42,435 nt of DNA from CAZUVM01 sp964623885 (GCA_964623885.1 CAZUVM010000105.1:1-42435); one strand, 5' to 3'; counted from the first letter of the stretch, positions 33,736 through 42,435 are shown. Made by a program: numbers and translations. Notes: a model not told the origin generated them from the letters alone.

Positions 33736-33788
33736 CCCTACGTGGCCCTACGTTGTTGGTTGACGTGGCGCGTACCCTGGCATACGCT
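33736..33788 (+). promoter_or_regulatory. Repeat and weak promoter upstream of the pentapeptide gene
   Basis: CCCTACGT occurs at 33736 and 33746, a 10-bp tandem spacing. TTGACG at 33760 and TACGCT at 33783, 17 bp apart, form a weak promoter 22 bp before the pentapeptide ATG. Evidence is modest. Confidence 0.3.
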
Positions 33789-33810
33789 CGGCGGCAGCGG
33801 TACTTTCAAC

Positions 33811-34587
33811 ATGGCGAGTCAGGAGCAACTTGAGCTTTTGAAGGCTGGAGTTGCCGCCTGGAATGAGTGGCGGCAGCTCAACCCCGACGCGTGGCCGGAT
33901 TTGAGCAACGCTGATCTCCGTTGTGCTTCATTGAGCGGTGCCAATCTGAGCCATGCTAACCTCGGTGGGACAGACTTGAGTGATGCGGAGCTTACGCGCG
34001 CCGATTTGAGCCAGGTCAATCTGCTTGGTGAGCCGGCAGGGTTTACTCACTCAGTCAACCTGCGAGGTGCGACGCTTTCCAGAGCTGATCTGACCGGCGC
34101 GGATTTGACGGGTAGCAATCTGAGTCATTGTAAACTCAATCAAGCGCGGCTTGTAAATGCTACCTTGTTGCGAACAGATTTGTGCCGCGCGGATTTGAGT
34201 GAAGCAATTCTCAGCTGCAACCTAAGCTATGCGAATCTCAGCTACGCAGACCTTCGCGGCGCGGATTTGAGCAATGCAAATTTAACTGATGCTCGTATGA
34301 ATGGCGCCTTGCTGGCAGCGGCAAACCTCAGCCACACCATTCTCGATGGTGCCAGTCTGAACGAAGCTGTGTTGAGTGGCACCATCTTTGCCGATGTTGA
34401 CCTCAGCGCTGCGACAGGACTTGAGACCGTAACGCATGAAGGTGCTTCCTCTATTGGCATTGATACGCTCTACCGGAGTCATGGGCAAATTCCAAACGAC
34501 TTCCTGCGGCGCGCTGGGGTTCCGCAGGATGTTAACAATTATCTTTTGGTGGCGATACGGGGGGCCGGAGCTGCGCGTTCGAAATAA
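33811..34587 (+). CDS. Pentapeptide-repeat protein lacking its expected C-terminal TIR domain
   Basis: This 258-residue protein has about 30 pentapeptides of A(D/N)LSx type from residue 30 to about 210 (for example LSNADLRCASLSGANLSHAN), which fold into a right-handed beta helix. The C-terminal segment, SSIGIDTLYRSHGQIPNDFL and RRAGVP, is the linker that in many bacterial proteins joins pentapeptide repeats to a TIR or similar signalling domain. Here the frame stops 20 residues later, at 34587, 13 bp from the lhr stop on the other strand. The signalling domain is absent, either lost or never attached. I chose ATG 33811 because upstream frame sequence is shadow of the propeller gene. Confidence 0.75.
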   Translation: MASQEQLELLKAGVAAWNEWRQLNPDAWPDLSNADLRCASLSGANLSHANLGGTDLSDAELTRADLSQVNLLGEPAGFTHSVNLRGATLSRADLTGADLTGSNLSHCKLNQARLVNATLLRTDLCRADLSEAILSCNLSYANLSYADLRGADLSNANLTDARMNGALLAAANLSHTILDGASLNEAVLSGTIFADVDLSAATGLETVTHEGASSIGIDTLYRSHGQIPNDFLRRAGVPQDVNNYLLVAIRGAGAARSK

Positions 34588-34600
34588 TGGCGCGCGGAGC

Positions 34601-37600
34601 CTAGGTGTAATACGGCCTCAGCGCTGCGGGCATGGTGCCGATGCGTAGCGCGGGTTCAATCACGCGCTCGGGCTCGGAAGGCTGCGGTTCCAAACTGACT
34701 ACCTCGCCCCCTTCCAGCGACGCGATTGGCACCCCATCGCGGAGCAGGAGCCGGTTGGAGGCAATCGCCGCAACTCGCCGGCCGGGTGTGAGAATGCCCG
34801 CCAGGTTCAATGGGTCGGCGGCGCTGATTGTCAGCAATTGACCGGTGGCGGGCTGCTTGCGGGTGGAACGCAACAGCCCAATCGCCTCCGGCAAAGCAAA
34901 CTGCTCACCGCTGACACCCCCCACGAAATACCCGCCCCGAATCTCGCCGCGAGCTTCCAGTCGGCGGTAAATCCGGCCCAGCTCATACCAACTCACCGGT
35001 AGCGATTCCCGCTCGAGCAATCGTCGGAATACAACTCCATAGCGGCGGAGCAACACGCGAGCGAACGTTTCGATGGCCGCTTCGTGCTCGTCCGGATTTC
35101 GACCATTTGACAGGCACTGCGTTCCCGCAGCCAGACGATTTTCCGAGAGCGTTATATCAGCCGAAATTGCTTCGGCCGCTCCGCCGCTCAATTCGGCAGT
35201 GCCGGCCTGCCCGTGATCCGCACCGTTTTTCCCGTGAAGCAACGACCAGCGGCCGGCGAATTCAACGCTCCTAATGGCTTTGTGCCTTCTGCGATGTGGC
35301 GCATCGGAGAACGGCAAGCGCTTCTCTGGTGGGAGCAGCAGCGCCCGCAATCCTTCGAAGCTATCGGAGGTTACCCAACCTTGAGCGGACAGTTCAGCGA
35401 GCGCTTGCTCGATTCGCGAGGGGAGCAACCCTCGTAATTTTGTCAACTCGCTGAAAAACATGGCCCCCGAGCGCTGCAACGCTTCAAGTACTCGACCGGT
35501 ATCAGGACTGACATTCTGCGGACCAGTTGCTAACCGGGCCCACGCTGAAGTCAGGCTGAGCCAATGGCGTAAATGCTCGCGCGCGAACAGCGCGACAGGA
35601 CTGGACCGCAGGGGAGAGAATGGCCGGCCATTTTGCGTTTGCGGCGGTGTGAGCCGTCCCCAGCCGAAACGACCGGTAAAACAGAGCTGATCGAGCCATT
35701 GCGGCGAATAATTTTTGACGCGCAGCGCCAGGATTTCAGGTTCCCATGCGCCTGCAGCCAATTCGTAACCATCCAGCAACTCCAACACGGCTTGGAGTCC
35801 TTCCGGTCCATCTGCTCGATTCTCAGGATCGACCCGCTGCCAAACCAATAAAAAACGCAGAAACTCCGCCATCGAGACCGGCTCAATCTCAGCGCGCAAT
35901 CGATTGATCGTCAGTCGATGAATCCGGGCCAACAGCCGCCGATCGCACCATTCTATGTCGGCAGCGCCGGGATTGAACTTGCCGCGGAGCACGAAACCTT
36001 CAACTTCAAGCGCGAGCAAGGCAGCCTCAATTTCGGTATCACGCAAACGGAAATACTCTTCCAAAGCTCGCGCGGTCACCGGGCCAATAATTTCAACTCG
36101 GCCGCGAACCATCTCACGAATGGCATCACCGCGGTCAGTATCTTTCGCGTCGTTCACTGATGTCGTTGGCAGGAACTGCGCCGCAGGGTACACGGAGCGA
36201 ACCAGCGGCAGCCGCTCGGCCGCAAGCCAGAATGAATCCGCAGCCGGTTGCGCCGCGCCAACCTCGCCACGTTGCATTCTTGTCACGCGACCGTCTGTCG
36301 CCAAAGCAGCGAGCCAATTTGGAGCCTCAGGAGACACGCGGCGCAGCTCTTCATCAGTCATGACTCCGGCCAGGAGCAACGCTTCGTGCAGTTCGTCGGG
36401 ATTCAGTGCGCGCGGCCAGGCCTCGGCGCAGACCTTTTCAATTGCCGCGGCGTCGAGGATTCCCAGGCCTGCGTCGGAAGCAGATTCGCTCGCGCGCCTG
36501 GTATAAACGGCCTGTGTGCGGCGTTCTTCCAGGGGCGCGTTGTCGAGGAAAGCATACGGCCGGGCATTCAGGATTTCGTGCGCGAGTGGCGAAGGTTCGG
36601 GCAGGTCCAGCGCGATACATTCGATTTCGCCGTTTTCGATTTTTTTGAGCAACGCAATCAGGCCCTCGATGTCCATGGCCTCGGTTAGACAATCGTCGAT
36701 GGTCTGGCGCACCAGCGGGTGTTCGGGAATCTCGCGGTCGCCGACAATGTTCTCGAGGCAAGCGAGTTGATCGGGAAAAACAGCGGCCAGCAGGTTTTCT
36801 GCTTCCATACGCTGCAACGGCGCGGGGATCTTGCGGCCCCCTCGCTGACGCGGCAGGGCCAGCGCGCGCGTTGCGTTCCAGCGCCAGCGAATGGGGAACA
36901 TGGGCGAATCCAGCAAGGCTTGCACCAGCAGGTCGCGAACCGTTTTGCTATTAATATAACGGAACACCTCTTCCAGCGGGAAAGAATGCTGCGTGCCTAG
37001 CGAGAGCACGATGGCGTCATCAGTAGCGGCCGCCTGCAGTTCGAAATTGAACGAACGGCAAAACCGTTTTCGCAACGCCAGGCCCCAGGCACGGTTGATG
37101 CGAATTCCGTATAACGAATGGATCACCAACTGCATCCCGCCCGATTCATCAAAGAACCGCTCGATGATAATCTTTTTCTGTGATGGCAGTGTGCCCAGCG
37201 CTTTGTAACCCGCTCCCAGATATTCCTCCAGTTGGCGCGCGGCTATATCGCTGGCCTCGCGCGACAAAGTCGGGATATCGCCGGCTTCCAGCCGGCTAGC
37301 TAAGTGTTGCCCGATGGCATTCGAACTTTTAAGACTCCGTAGGCCGGCGCTTTGGATTCGCTTCTCGAAATCACTGCGCAAATCCGACACTGCCCGTGAA
37401 AGTTCGGCGGTGCGACTCGGCGCTTCACCCAACCAAAATGGAATACCCGGCGGCTGGCCGTGTGCATCCTCGACCCGCACGCTGCCGGCGTTGATGCGCA
37501 AGATGCGCCAGGATGCGTTGCCGAGCTGGAAAATTTCGCCCGCCATGCTTTCGACGGCGAAGTCTTCATTGACGGTGCCGATGAAAGTCTCGCTCGGCTC

Positions 37601-39127
37601 GAGCACTACACGATAATCGGAATTATCCGGAATAGCGCCGCCCGAGGTGAGTGCCACCAGCCGCGAGCCGCGCCGGGCTCGAATCCGATGATTGATAGCG
37701 TCGTGATGAAGCAATGCGCTGCGGCGCCCGCGCTTAGTGCTGAACCCTTCGCTCAACACGTTTAGAACCTGGTCGAACTCAGCGCGGGTCAGGTCGCGAT
37801 ACGGCCAGGCGCCGCGCATTAATTCGAACAACCTCTGCTCATCCCAGTCTTCGCAGGCGGCACTGGCCACAATTTGCTGCGCCAGCACATCGAGCGGTTT
37901 GTGTGGAATTTCGAGACGATCCAGTTCGCCATGCCGAACGCAGCGGAGCAGGGCGATACATTCCAGCAGTTCATCCCGGCTGAGGGGAAATAAACGGCCT
38001 TTGGGCAAACCCTCGCGCTGATGCCGCGCGCGCCCAACCCGCTGCAACAAGGTGGCAATCGAGCGTGTCGACCCAATCTGGCAAACCAGGTCCACTGAGC
38101 CGATGTCGATCCCCAGCTCCAAAGAGGCGGTGGCGACCAGCGCTTTCAACTCGCCGCGTTTCAGGCGGGATTCCGCTTCGAGCCGCAGACGGGCAGACAG
38201 ACTGCCGTGATGCGAAGTGACCTGGTCGGGTCCCAGTCGTTCGCACAAATGATGTGTCACCCGTTCGGCCATTCGGCGTGTGTTCACAAACACGAGGGTT
38301 GTGTGGTGCGCTGCAATCAGATCTGCCAGCCGCGTATAAACTTCTGTCCATACCTCATTGGACATGACGGCCTCCAGCGGTGAATTGGGGAGCTCGATAG
38401 CCAGGTCCATTTTCCTCGAATAGCCGCAGTCAATGATCGTCGCGCCTGATGACCGTTCTTTTGGTTTGGCCGCAGAGCCCACCAGGAATCTCGCGACCTC
38501 CTCAATTGGTTTCTGGGTCGCCGACAGGCCGATCCGCTGGAGTTGGCCGCCCGCCAACGCCGCCAGCCGCTCCATGCTCAACGCCAGATGTGAGCCGCGC
38601 CGATTGGCCACAACCGCGTGGATCTCGTCGACGATTAACGTGCGCACTGTGGCCAGCATATTGCGGCCGGAAACCGAGGTGAGCATGAGGTAAAGCGACT
38701 CGGGCGTGGTAACCAGGATATGCGGCGGCTTGCGGGTCATGGCCTGGCGGGCCGCAGCAGGTGTGTCGCCGGTCCGCACCTCGGCGCGAACATCGATAGC
38801 GCGGCCTTCACTGGCGAGCAGCGCCGACCGAATCTCTGCCAGTGGCTCTTCCAGATTCTTGTGGATGTCATTGCTTAGCGCCTTCAGCGGCGAGACGTAG
38901 AGCACGCGGGTTTCGTTCTTTAATGTACCTTCGAGGCCGTCCCGGAAGAGCCGATCCAGCGCTGCCAGAAACGCGGCAAAGGTTTTGCCCGACCCTGTCG
39001 GGGCCGCAATCAGCGTATGCGCTCCGGACCGAATCGCCGGCCAGCCGCGGCGTTGTGGATCTGTCGGTGAGCCGAACTTCTGTTCGAACCAATGCGCGAT
39101 CTTGGGATGGAAACCAAATGACTGCAC
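34601..39127 (-). CDS. lhr: Large helicase Lhr
   Basis: This roughly 1,508-residue superfamily 2 helicase begins with HPKIAHWFEQKFGSPTDPQ and has Walker A APTGSGKT, motif II DEIHAV, motif III GLSATQ, and a second RecA domain with HHGSLSA and the VQRVGRARH-like motif VI. The winged helix, beta-barrel and long Lhr C-terminal domain follow. Lhr acts in DNA repair. Its length is that of the long Lhr form. The start is uncertain: the longest frame begins at 39223 inside the REPIN-like repeat, which is unlikely, so I suggest GTG 39127 or TTG 39130. It is convergent with the pentapeptide gene. Confidence 0.9.
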   Translation of the reverse strand: MQSFGFHPKIAHWFEQKFGSPTDPQRRGWPAIRSGAHTLIAAPTGSGKTFAAFLAALDRLFRDGLEGTLKNETRVLYVSPLKALSNDIHKNLEEPLAEIRSALLASEGRAIDVRAEVRTGDTPAAARQAMTRKPPHILVTTPESLYLMLTSVSGRNMLATVRTLIVDEIHAVVANRRGSHLALSMERLAALAGGQLQRIGLSATQKPIEEVARFLVGSAAKPKERSSGATIIDCGYSRKMDLAIELPNSPLEAVMSNEVWTEVYTRLADLIAAHHTTLVFVNTRRMAERVTHHLCERLGPDQVTSHHGSLSARLRLEAESRLKRGELKALVATASLELGIDIGSVDLVCQIGSTRSIATLLQRVGRARHQREGLPKGRLFPLSRDELLECIALLRCVRHGELDRLEIPHKPLDVLAQQIVASAACEDWDEQRLFELMRGAWPYRDLTRAEFDQVLNVLSEGFSTKRGRRSALLHHDAINHRIRARRGSRLVALTSGGAIPDNSDYRVVLEPSETFIGTVNEDFAVESMAGEIFQLGNASWRILRINAGSVRVEDAHGQPPGIPFWLGEAPSRTAELSRAVSDLRSDFEKRIQSAGLRSLKSSNAIGQHLASRLEAGDIPTLSREASDIAARQLEEYLGAGYKALGTLPSQKKIIIERFFDESGGMQLVIHSLYGIRINRAWGLALRKRFCRSFNFELQAAATDDAIVLSLGTQHSFPLEEVFRYINSKTVRDLLVQALLDSPMFPIRWRWNATRALALPRQRGGRKIPAPLQRMEAENLLAAVFPDQLACLENIVGDREIPEHPLVRQTIDDCLTEAMDIEGLIALLKKIENGEIECIALDLPEPSPLAHEILNARPYAFLDNAPLEERRTQAVYTRRASESASDAGLGILDAAAIEKVCAEAWPRALNPDELHEALLLAGVMTDEELRRVSPEAPNWLAALATDGRVTRMQRGEVGAAQPAADSFWLAAERLPLVRSVYPAAQFLPTTSVNDAKDTDRGDAIREMVRGRVEIIGPVTARALEEYFRLRDTEIEAALLALEVEGFVLRGKFNPGAADIEWCDRRLLARIHRLTINRLRAEIEPVSMAEFLRFLLVWQRVDPENRADGPEGLQAVLELLDGYELAAGAWEPEILALRVKNYSPQWLDQLCFTGRFGWGRLTPPQTQNGRPFSPLRSSPVALFAREHLRHWLSLTSAWARLATGPQNVSPDTGRVLEALQRSGAMFFSELTKLRGLLPSRIEQALAELSAQGWVTSDSFEGLRALLLPPEKRLPFSDAPHRRRHKAIRSVEFAGRWSLLHGKNGADHGQAGTAELSGGAAEAISADITLSENRLAAGTQCLSNGRNPDEHEAAIETFARVLLRRYGVVFRRLLERESLPVSWYELGRIYRRLEARGEIRGGYFVGGVSGEQFALPEAIGLLRSTRKQPATGQLLTISAADPLNLAGILTPGRRVAAIASNRLLLRDGVPIASLEGGEVVSLEPQPSEPERVIEPALRIGTMPAALRPYYT

Positions 39128-39179
39128 CAACCAACAGTTTACACTCGGTTTTGCCAATTGCAGAGGCTTTCCTGAATAA

Positions 39180-39278
39180 ATTGTAACTCCCAGGTGAGGT
39201 AGGGGGGGACGTCTCGTCCCCAATTCACCAATATAAATCAGCCACGGGGACGAGACGTCCCCGCCCCGACGTTACAAT
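39180..39278. repeat. REPIN-like element with terminal inverted repeats
   Basis: ATTGTAAC (39180-39187) and GTTACAAT (39271-39278) are perfect 8-bp terminal inverted repeats. Inside are two oppositely oriented REP cores: GGGGACGTCTCGTCCCC at 39205-39221 and GGGGACGAGACGTCCCC at 39246-39262, the second followed by GCCCC. They are 24 bp apart. The whole ~99 bp could fold as one long hairpin. A solo core lies at 13188. This resembles REP doublets mobilised by RAYT-type transposases; none is encoded here. Confidence 0.8.
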
Positions 39279-39313
39279 AAGTTTGAGCCACCCAGCCCCG
39301 TAGGTTTCTACGG

Positions 39314-40846
39314 GTGACCCGTTGTGTTCGCGCACTTATTATCCTGCTGATGATATCGGCCCGGATCATCGCTGTCGGCTGCCTATTGCAACTTGCGTTA
39401 GCCTCTTCCGCTGCTGAGCGCAACGATGGCGCCCTCTGGCGCCCGCGCTTTGCCACACCCGCCATTGCGGCCCTCGATAGCTCTACGAACCGCCAGTTCA
39501 CGGCTGAAGTTCGCGGAACCCGGACGGCGACGAGTTGGAGCGTCATTATCTCTAACGACCTGCGCGCCTGGTCATGCCCGGTAATCTCGGCGAAATATTC
39601 CACTATCAACCGCGAAACCGAGCCCGGTTGGCGGATCCTTGTCGGCATTCCCGCGGATGCTCCTCCGGAGCTGTTCACGGTTGTAGTCGCGTCGGACCAG
39701 GCGATCAGCATGCAACCGCAGGCACTGAGTGTCGTGCCATCTTTCGCTACAGACTTTTACGTCCTCCACATAACCGACGAGCAGATCGTCAATCAGTATC
39801 ACACCGCGCCTTCCGGGATGTGGTATAACTCCGTGGGCACGTGGGAGGAAATCAAATGGATGCAGGAACCCGTTAATCTCATCAATCCCCGGCTTGTCAT
39901 CATTACCGGCGACCAGATTGACTATAACGGCGCGCTGGACGGCTGGAATAACTGGGCGAACTGGGACTTCAAGCCCAATGGCAAACGCATCTTTACGCGG
40001 GACGAAACCCTTGCACTCGAACACCGGCTCACCGACCTCTACAAGGATTGCCACCGTGGGTATCGCGTTCCTTATGTTTCCGCGCCGGGCAATCATGATG
40101 TGCCGCCGGTAAATAAACCATTGATTGGGTCCAACCCGCCGCTGCTCTGGCATCCTATTGCGGTACCGATTTATGAAGCCGAGTTCGGCCAACGCTCCTG
40201 GTCATTGCGCATGGGTGATTTCTACGTGTTGATGCACGATTGGACCGAGCGCGGACTCCGGGATTGGGCGACCGCCGACCTCAAGCAAGCTTTGGTCGAC
40301 TCCACCATTACCTATCGGCTCATCGGCCAGCATTACACCAACGACCAGGCGCTTTTCCCGCGGTCCTGCGATCTAATGCTGGTGGGCCATGGCCATGGCA
40401 CAGCCACGCTGCAGTCGTCGCCCTACTATATTTACATGGATGGCCCAACCTTTCGCTATGGCATGACAGGCTTCTTCAATTTCAAACGTCTCCCGCACGG
40501 TTGGAGCTGCGACCAGACCGCCGCGCCACGCGACACCGGCAAAGACGTGTGGCCAATGTTCACCGCCGAGGGAAAAGTCAAAAAGGTGCGAACTGATCAA
40601 CCTGACCCAATGAACGTGACTGCTGATTCGGTCACCATTACGAATGATCTGCCCGAAAACTTTTACGACGGCCGTGTCCGGTTCATTCGCCCCAAAGGCA
40701 CCCACTCGGTTCACAATGGGACAATCCTTGCGCAATACGATTTTGATCGCGCCAGTAAAACAGCCATCCTCGTCAAAGTGAATATCCCCGCCAACGGATC
40801 GATCACCGTAGGAATCAGCCCCGCCGCATCAACCAAAACGTTCTGA
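39314..40846 (+). CDS. Secreted metallophosphoesterase
   Basis: This is a 510-residue protein with an N-terminal signal sequence (RALIILLMISARIIAVGCLL to LASSAA). The calcineurin-like phosphoesterase motifs are visible: HITDEQ (His152, Asp155) as the altered first motif, TGDQ (Asp200), GNHD (260-262) and GHGHG (His359, His361). The usual first motif is DxH; here the residue is Gln, so metal binding may differ. GTG 39314 gives the better signal peptide; ATG 39350 is an alternative. It is probably a periplasmic phosphatase or phosphodiesterase; the substrate is unknown. Confidence 0.78.
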   Translation: MTRCVRALIILLMISARIIAVGCLLQLALASSAAERNDGALWRPRFATPAIAALDSSTNRQFTAEVRGTRTATSWSVIISNDLRAWSCPVISAKYSTINRETEPGWRILVGIPADAPPELFTVVVASDQAISMQPQALSVVPSFATDFYVLHITDEQIVNQYHTAPSGMWYNSVGTWEEIKWMQEPVNLINPRLVIITGDQIDYNGALDGWNNWANWDFKPNGKRIFTRDETLALEHRLTDLYKDCHRGYRVPYVSAPGNHDVPPVNKPLIGSNPPLLWHPIAVPIYEAEFGQRSWSLRMGDFYVLMHDWTERGLRDWATADLKQALVDSTITYRLIGQHYTNDQALFPRSCDLMLVGHGHGTATLQSSPYYIYMDGPTFRYGMTGFFNFKRLPHGWSCDQTAAPRDTGKDVWPMFTAEGKVKKVRTDQPDPMNVTADSVTITNDLPENFYDGRVRFIRPKGTHSVHNGTILAQYDFDRASKTAILVKVNIPANGSITVGISPAASTKTF

Positions 40847-40861
40847 TCGTTACTGGTGGTT

Positions 40862-41380
40862 CTACGCAGCGCCTTCAGCGGTCGTCGCTGACTGATTCAG
40901 GCCGGGACCAGCATACTTTTGTTGGAGCCGGTTTTTGTTGCGGCTTAGGAGAAAGGCACAGTACCCGAGGATTACGCATTGCGTTGCGAGGATGATCCAG
41001 TTGCCCGTGCGTTGGACGAGTCCTTTGAGCGCGGGGACCCGCACGAAAGCCTCGTTCGCGGTGGCAGCAACCAGGCCCGCGTAGGACCAGGACATGTAAG
41101 TGTAATGGCGGTACAACCAGCGTCGAAATCGCCGCCGGAACAAAACCTGGCTCCAGCCGATGAGCACCATCAGCAAACTCAGGATCGCGAAAAGATGAAA
41201 CAGGTTCACGTGGCCGGTCAGATGGTAGATACACAGTGCGGTGACGTTTACGGCGACCATCGCCAGCACATAAGTGGTTCCCAAATAGCGGTGCAGGCGC
41301 GTAGCTTTGGTGTTGAGAAGCACGATCGCGCCGAGCACGAGGCAGGCGGTTCCGCAGAGGGTGTGAAAAACGGCGAGCAT
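40862..41380 (-). CDS. DUF2306-like membrane protein
   Basis: This 172-residue protein has about five hydrophobic segments. The H(R)YLG..Y..AMV pattern (TRLHRYLGTTYVLAMVAVNV) and later RRWLYRHYTYMSWSYAGLVA match the DUF2306 membrane family. The C-terminus is soluble (NKNRLQQKYAGPGLNQS). Function is unknown; the His residues could bind haem or metal by analogy with other small membrane proteins, but this is speculative. It is convergent with the metallophosphoesterase and divergent from the CPBP gene. Confidence 0.7.
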   Translation of the reverse strand: MLAVFHTLCGTACLVLGAIVLLNTKATRLHRYLGTTYVLAMVAVNVTALCIYHLTGHVNLFHLFAILSLLMVLIGWSQVLFRRRFRRWLYRHYTYMSWSYAGLVAATANEAFVRVPALKGLVQRTGNWIILATQCVILGYCAFLLSRNKNRLQQKYAGPGLNQSATTAEGAA

Positions 41381-41486
41381 GACTAAAGGCAGCTGCGGCC
41401 CAATATACGATTCAGAGGATTATTGAACAAGCCGATGATGGGAATGTCGCCTTGCTTTCACGGGGGCACAGACGAATGTTTGCGGA

Positions 41487-42227
41487 ATGCAAGTGTTGCC
41501 AGCCCAATCAGGCCAACGCGTGCGGCGCCCGTTTTCGGCGTTCGGAATGTTTCTTTGGTATCATCTATCCTTGTTGGTGATCATTGCCTGTTGGGCGGTC
41601 AGCGCGTTGCACCGGTTGTCTCCGCGCGATTCCGCCGATTGGACGCTGGGACATCTCTTTTGGTTCGCTCTATTGGGCACGGTCGTGACTTGGATTGTGG
41701 TCTGGCTGCTTCTCAAACATGACGGCGAGAAGGTGAGCGAGCTCGGTTTCAGAAAGGAACAAATCAAATGGAGCTTTCTTTTCGGTATCCCTTTTGGAAT
41801 CGGCATATTTTTTATCTGCAACGTTGTGCTACCGCGGCTGACCTGGCGCTGGTTCGCCGGCTCGGAGGCAGCTCCCGTTGGTAACTGGTTTCACAGCCCA
41901 TGGGCCGTTCCTGCCTGGATCTTTCTCGGCTGGATCGCCGGCGGACTGACCGAGGAACTCCGCCGCGCGTTCGTGCTGACGCGGTTTGAAAAGGTTTTTG
42001 GGCGAGCCGGACTCATTGCCGCGGTCCTCGTGAGCTCCATCATGTTTGGCGTTGGGCATCTATACCAGGGAAAGGCGGCGGCGTATTATGTCGGCATCAG
42101 CGGCCTGCTATACGCGCTGGTTTACTTGCGCCGCAGGTCCTGCTGGGAAGCGGCCGTCGCCCACGCGACATTCGACAGCATTGGCATCACAATTCTGCTT
42201 TGGACGAACCTGGGGCGTGGTGGCTGA
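41487..42227 (+). CDS. CPBP family intramembrane metalloprotease
   Basis: This 246-residue membrane protein has about seven segments. It has the Abi/CPBP motifs EELRR (Glu156, Glu157, Arg160), FGVGHLYQG with His191, and HATFD with His226 and Asp230. The CPBP proteases resemble eukaryotic Rce1 and cut prenylated or membrane peptides; in bacteria they often act in bacteriocin self-immunity or peptide processing. No such peptide gene is seen nearby. An alternative start is the Met at 41547. Active-site residues are complete. Confidence 0.82.
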   Translation: MQVLPAQSGQRVRRPFSAFGMFLWYHLSLLVIIACWAVSALHRLSPRDSADWTLGHLFWFALLGTVVTWIVVWLLLKHDGEKVSELGFRKEQIKWSFLFGIPFGIGIFFICNVVLPRLTWRWFAGSEAAPVGNWFHSPWAVPAWIFLGWIAGGLTEELRRAFVLTRFEKVFGRAGLIAAVLVSSIMFGVGHLYQGKAAAYYVGISGLLYALVYLRRRSCWEAAVAHATFDSIGITILLWTNLGRGG

Positions 42228-42312
42228 TGATCGAGCAGGTCCAAACTCCGAGGCTCTCTCGATGAGCAGAAGGTCCTGGATCATACCATACCCACCCCTC
42301 ACCCCCTAATTT
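42228..42312. other. Short gene-free stretch before the heptamer array
   Basis: I see no gene, RNA or clear terminator in this stretch after the CPBP stop. The following repeats may mark the start of a new intergenic element. Confidence 0.5.
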
Positions 42313-42403
42313 ACCCGTCAACCCGTCAGGGATACGGTAAAATGGGCTTTTTTTTGCAAAAGATCCGTCAGAAATCCGTCCTAGATCCGTCAACCATCCG
42401 TCA
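42313..42403 (+). repeat. Array of CCGTC heptamers with an 11-bp period
   Basis: ACCCGTCA occurs twice in tandem (42313 and 42321). After a 35-bp gap containing a run of eight T, ATCCGTC appears four times at 42363, 42374, 42385 and 42396. These are exactly 11 bp apart, separated by different 4-bp spacers (AGAA, CTAG, AACC). The strict period near one helical turn suggests a protein-binding array, iteron-like or regulatory. It lies at the window edge and may continue outside. Confidence 0.75.
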
Positions 42404-42435
42404 GGGGGAAGGGAAAGGCGGGTAAAGAAAGGCCA

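Overview
The window looks like chromosomal DNA of a Gram-negative bacterium with fairly high GC. A member of the Verrucomicrobiota (Pedosphaera/Limisphaerales type) is my best guess. The reasons are the mixture of gene families, the weak Shine-Dalgarno signals and the small GGGGACG...CGTCCCC palindromic repeats. No taxonomic marker long enough to prove this is present, because the only rRNA is a 5S gene.

Layout. Positions 1-290 hold the end of an rRNA operon: spacer, 5S rRNA and terminator. A Phd-like antitoxin/PIN toxin pair follows directly, with a palindromic operator next to the antitoxin start. From 1 to 8 kb there are housekeeping and transport genes: an M50 membrane protease, a MetE-like methyltransferase, an MFS transporter, the bacillithiol enzyme BshA and an OPT transporter translationally coupled to it, and a small STAS-like protein. 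From 7.9 to 11.6 kb lie ftsK, a stand-alone response regulator, a small lipoprotein and tRNA-Leu(GAG). From 11.8 to 18.3 kb lie an outer-membrane barrel protein, a CGNR zinc-finger regulator, two DUF4252-like proteins, a HEAT-repeat lipoprotein and a second PIN toxin-antitoxin pair.

The centrepiece is a type VI secretion cassette at 20.0-31.1 kb: tssB, tssC, hcp, tagJ, tssE, tssF, tssG and clpV, ending in a gene for a putative aspzincin (M35-like, HELSH) metalloprotease that is a good candidate effector. The sheath, tube, sheath unfoldase and part of the baseplate are therefore encoded together. No TssK, TssJ/L/M membrane complex, VgrG or PAAR gene is in the window, and unrelated genes flank both sides. 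Upstream, divergently transcribed, is a protein-lysine-methyltransferase-like gene similar in layout to the rickettsial outer-membrane-protein methyltransferases. Perfect hairpins precede and follow hcp, which suggests that hcp mRNA is processed or stabilised separately.

From 31.2 to 42.2 kb lie a RidA-fold chorismatase-like enzyme, a Tat-exported beta-propeller protein, a pentapeptide-repeat protein that stops just after a linker usually followed by a TIR domain, a full-length Lhr helicase, a secreted metallophosphoesterase, a DUF2306 membrane protein and a CPBP intramembrane protease. A small REPIN-like element with 8-bp terminal inverted repeats lies upstream of lhr. An array of ATCCGTC heptamers at an exact 11-bp period closes the window.

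Three regulators (both antitoxins and the CGNR protein) have candidate promoters so close to their ATG that the mRNAs would be leaderless. All functions are inferred from sequence reading alone, without any database search.
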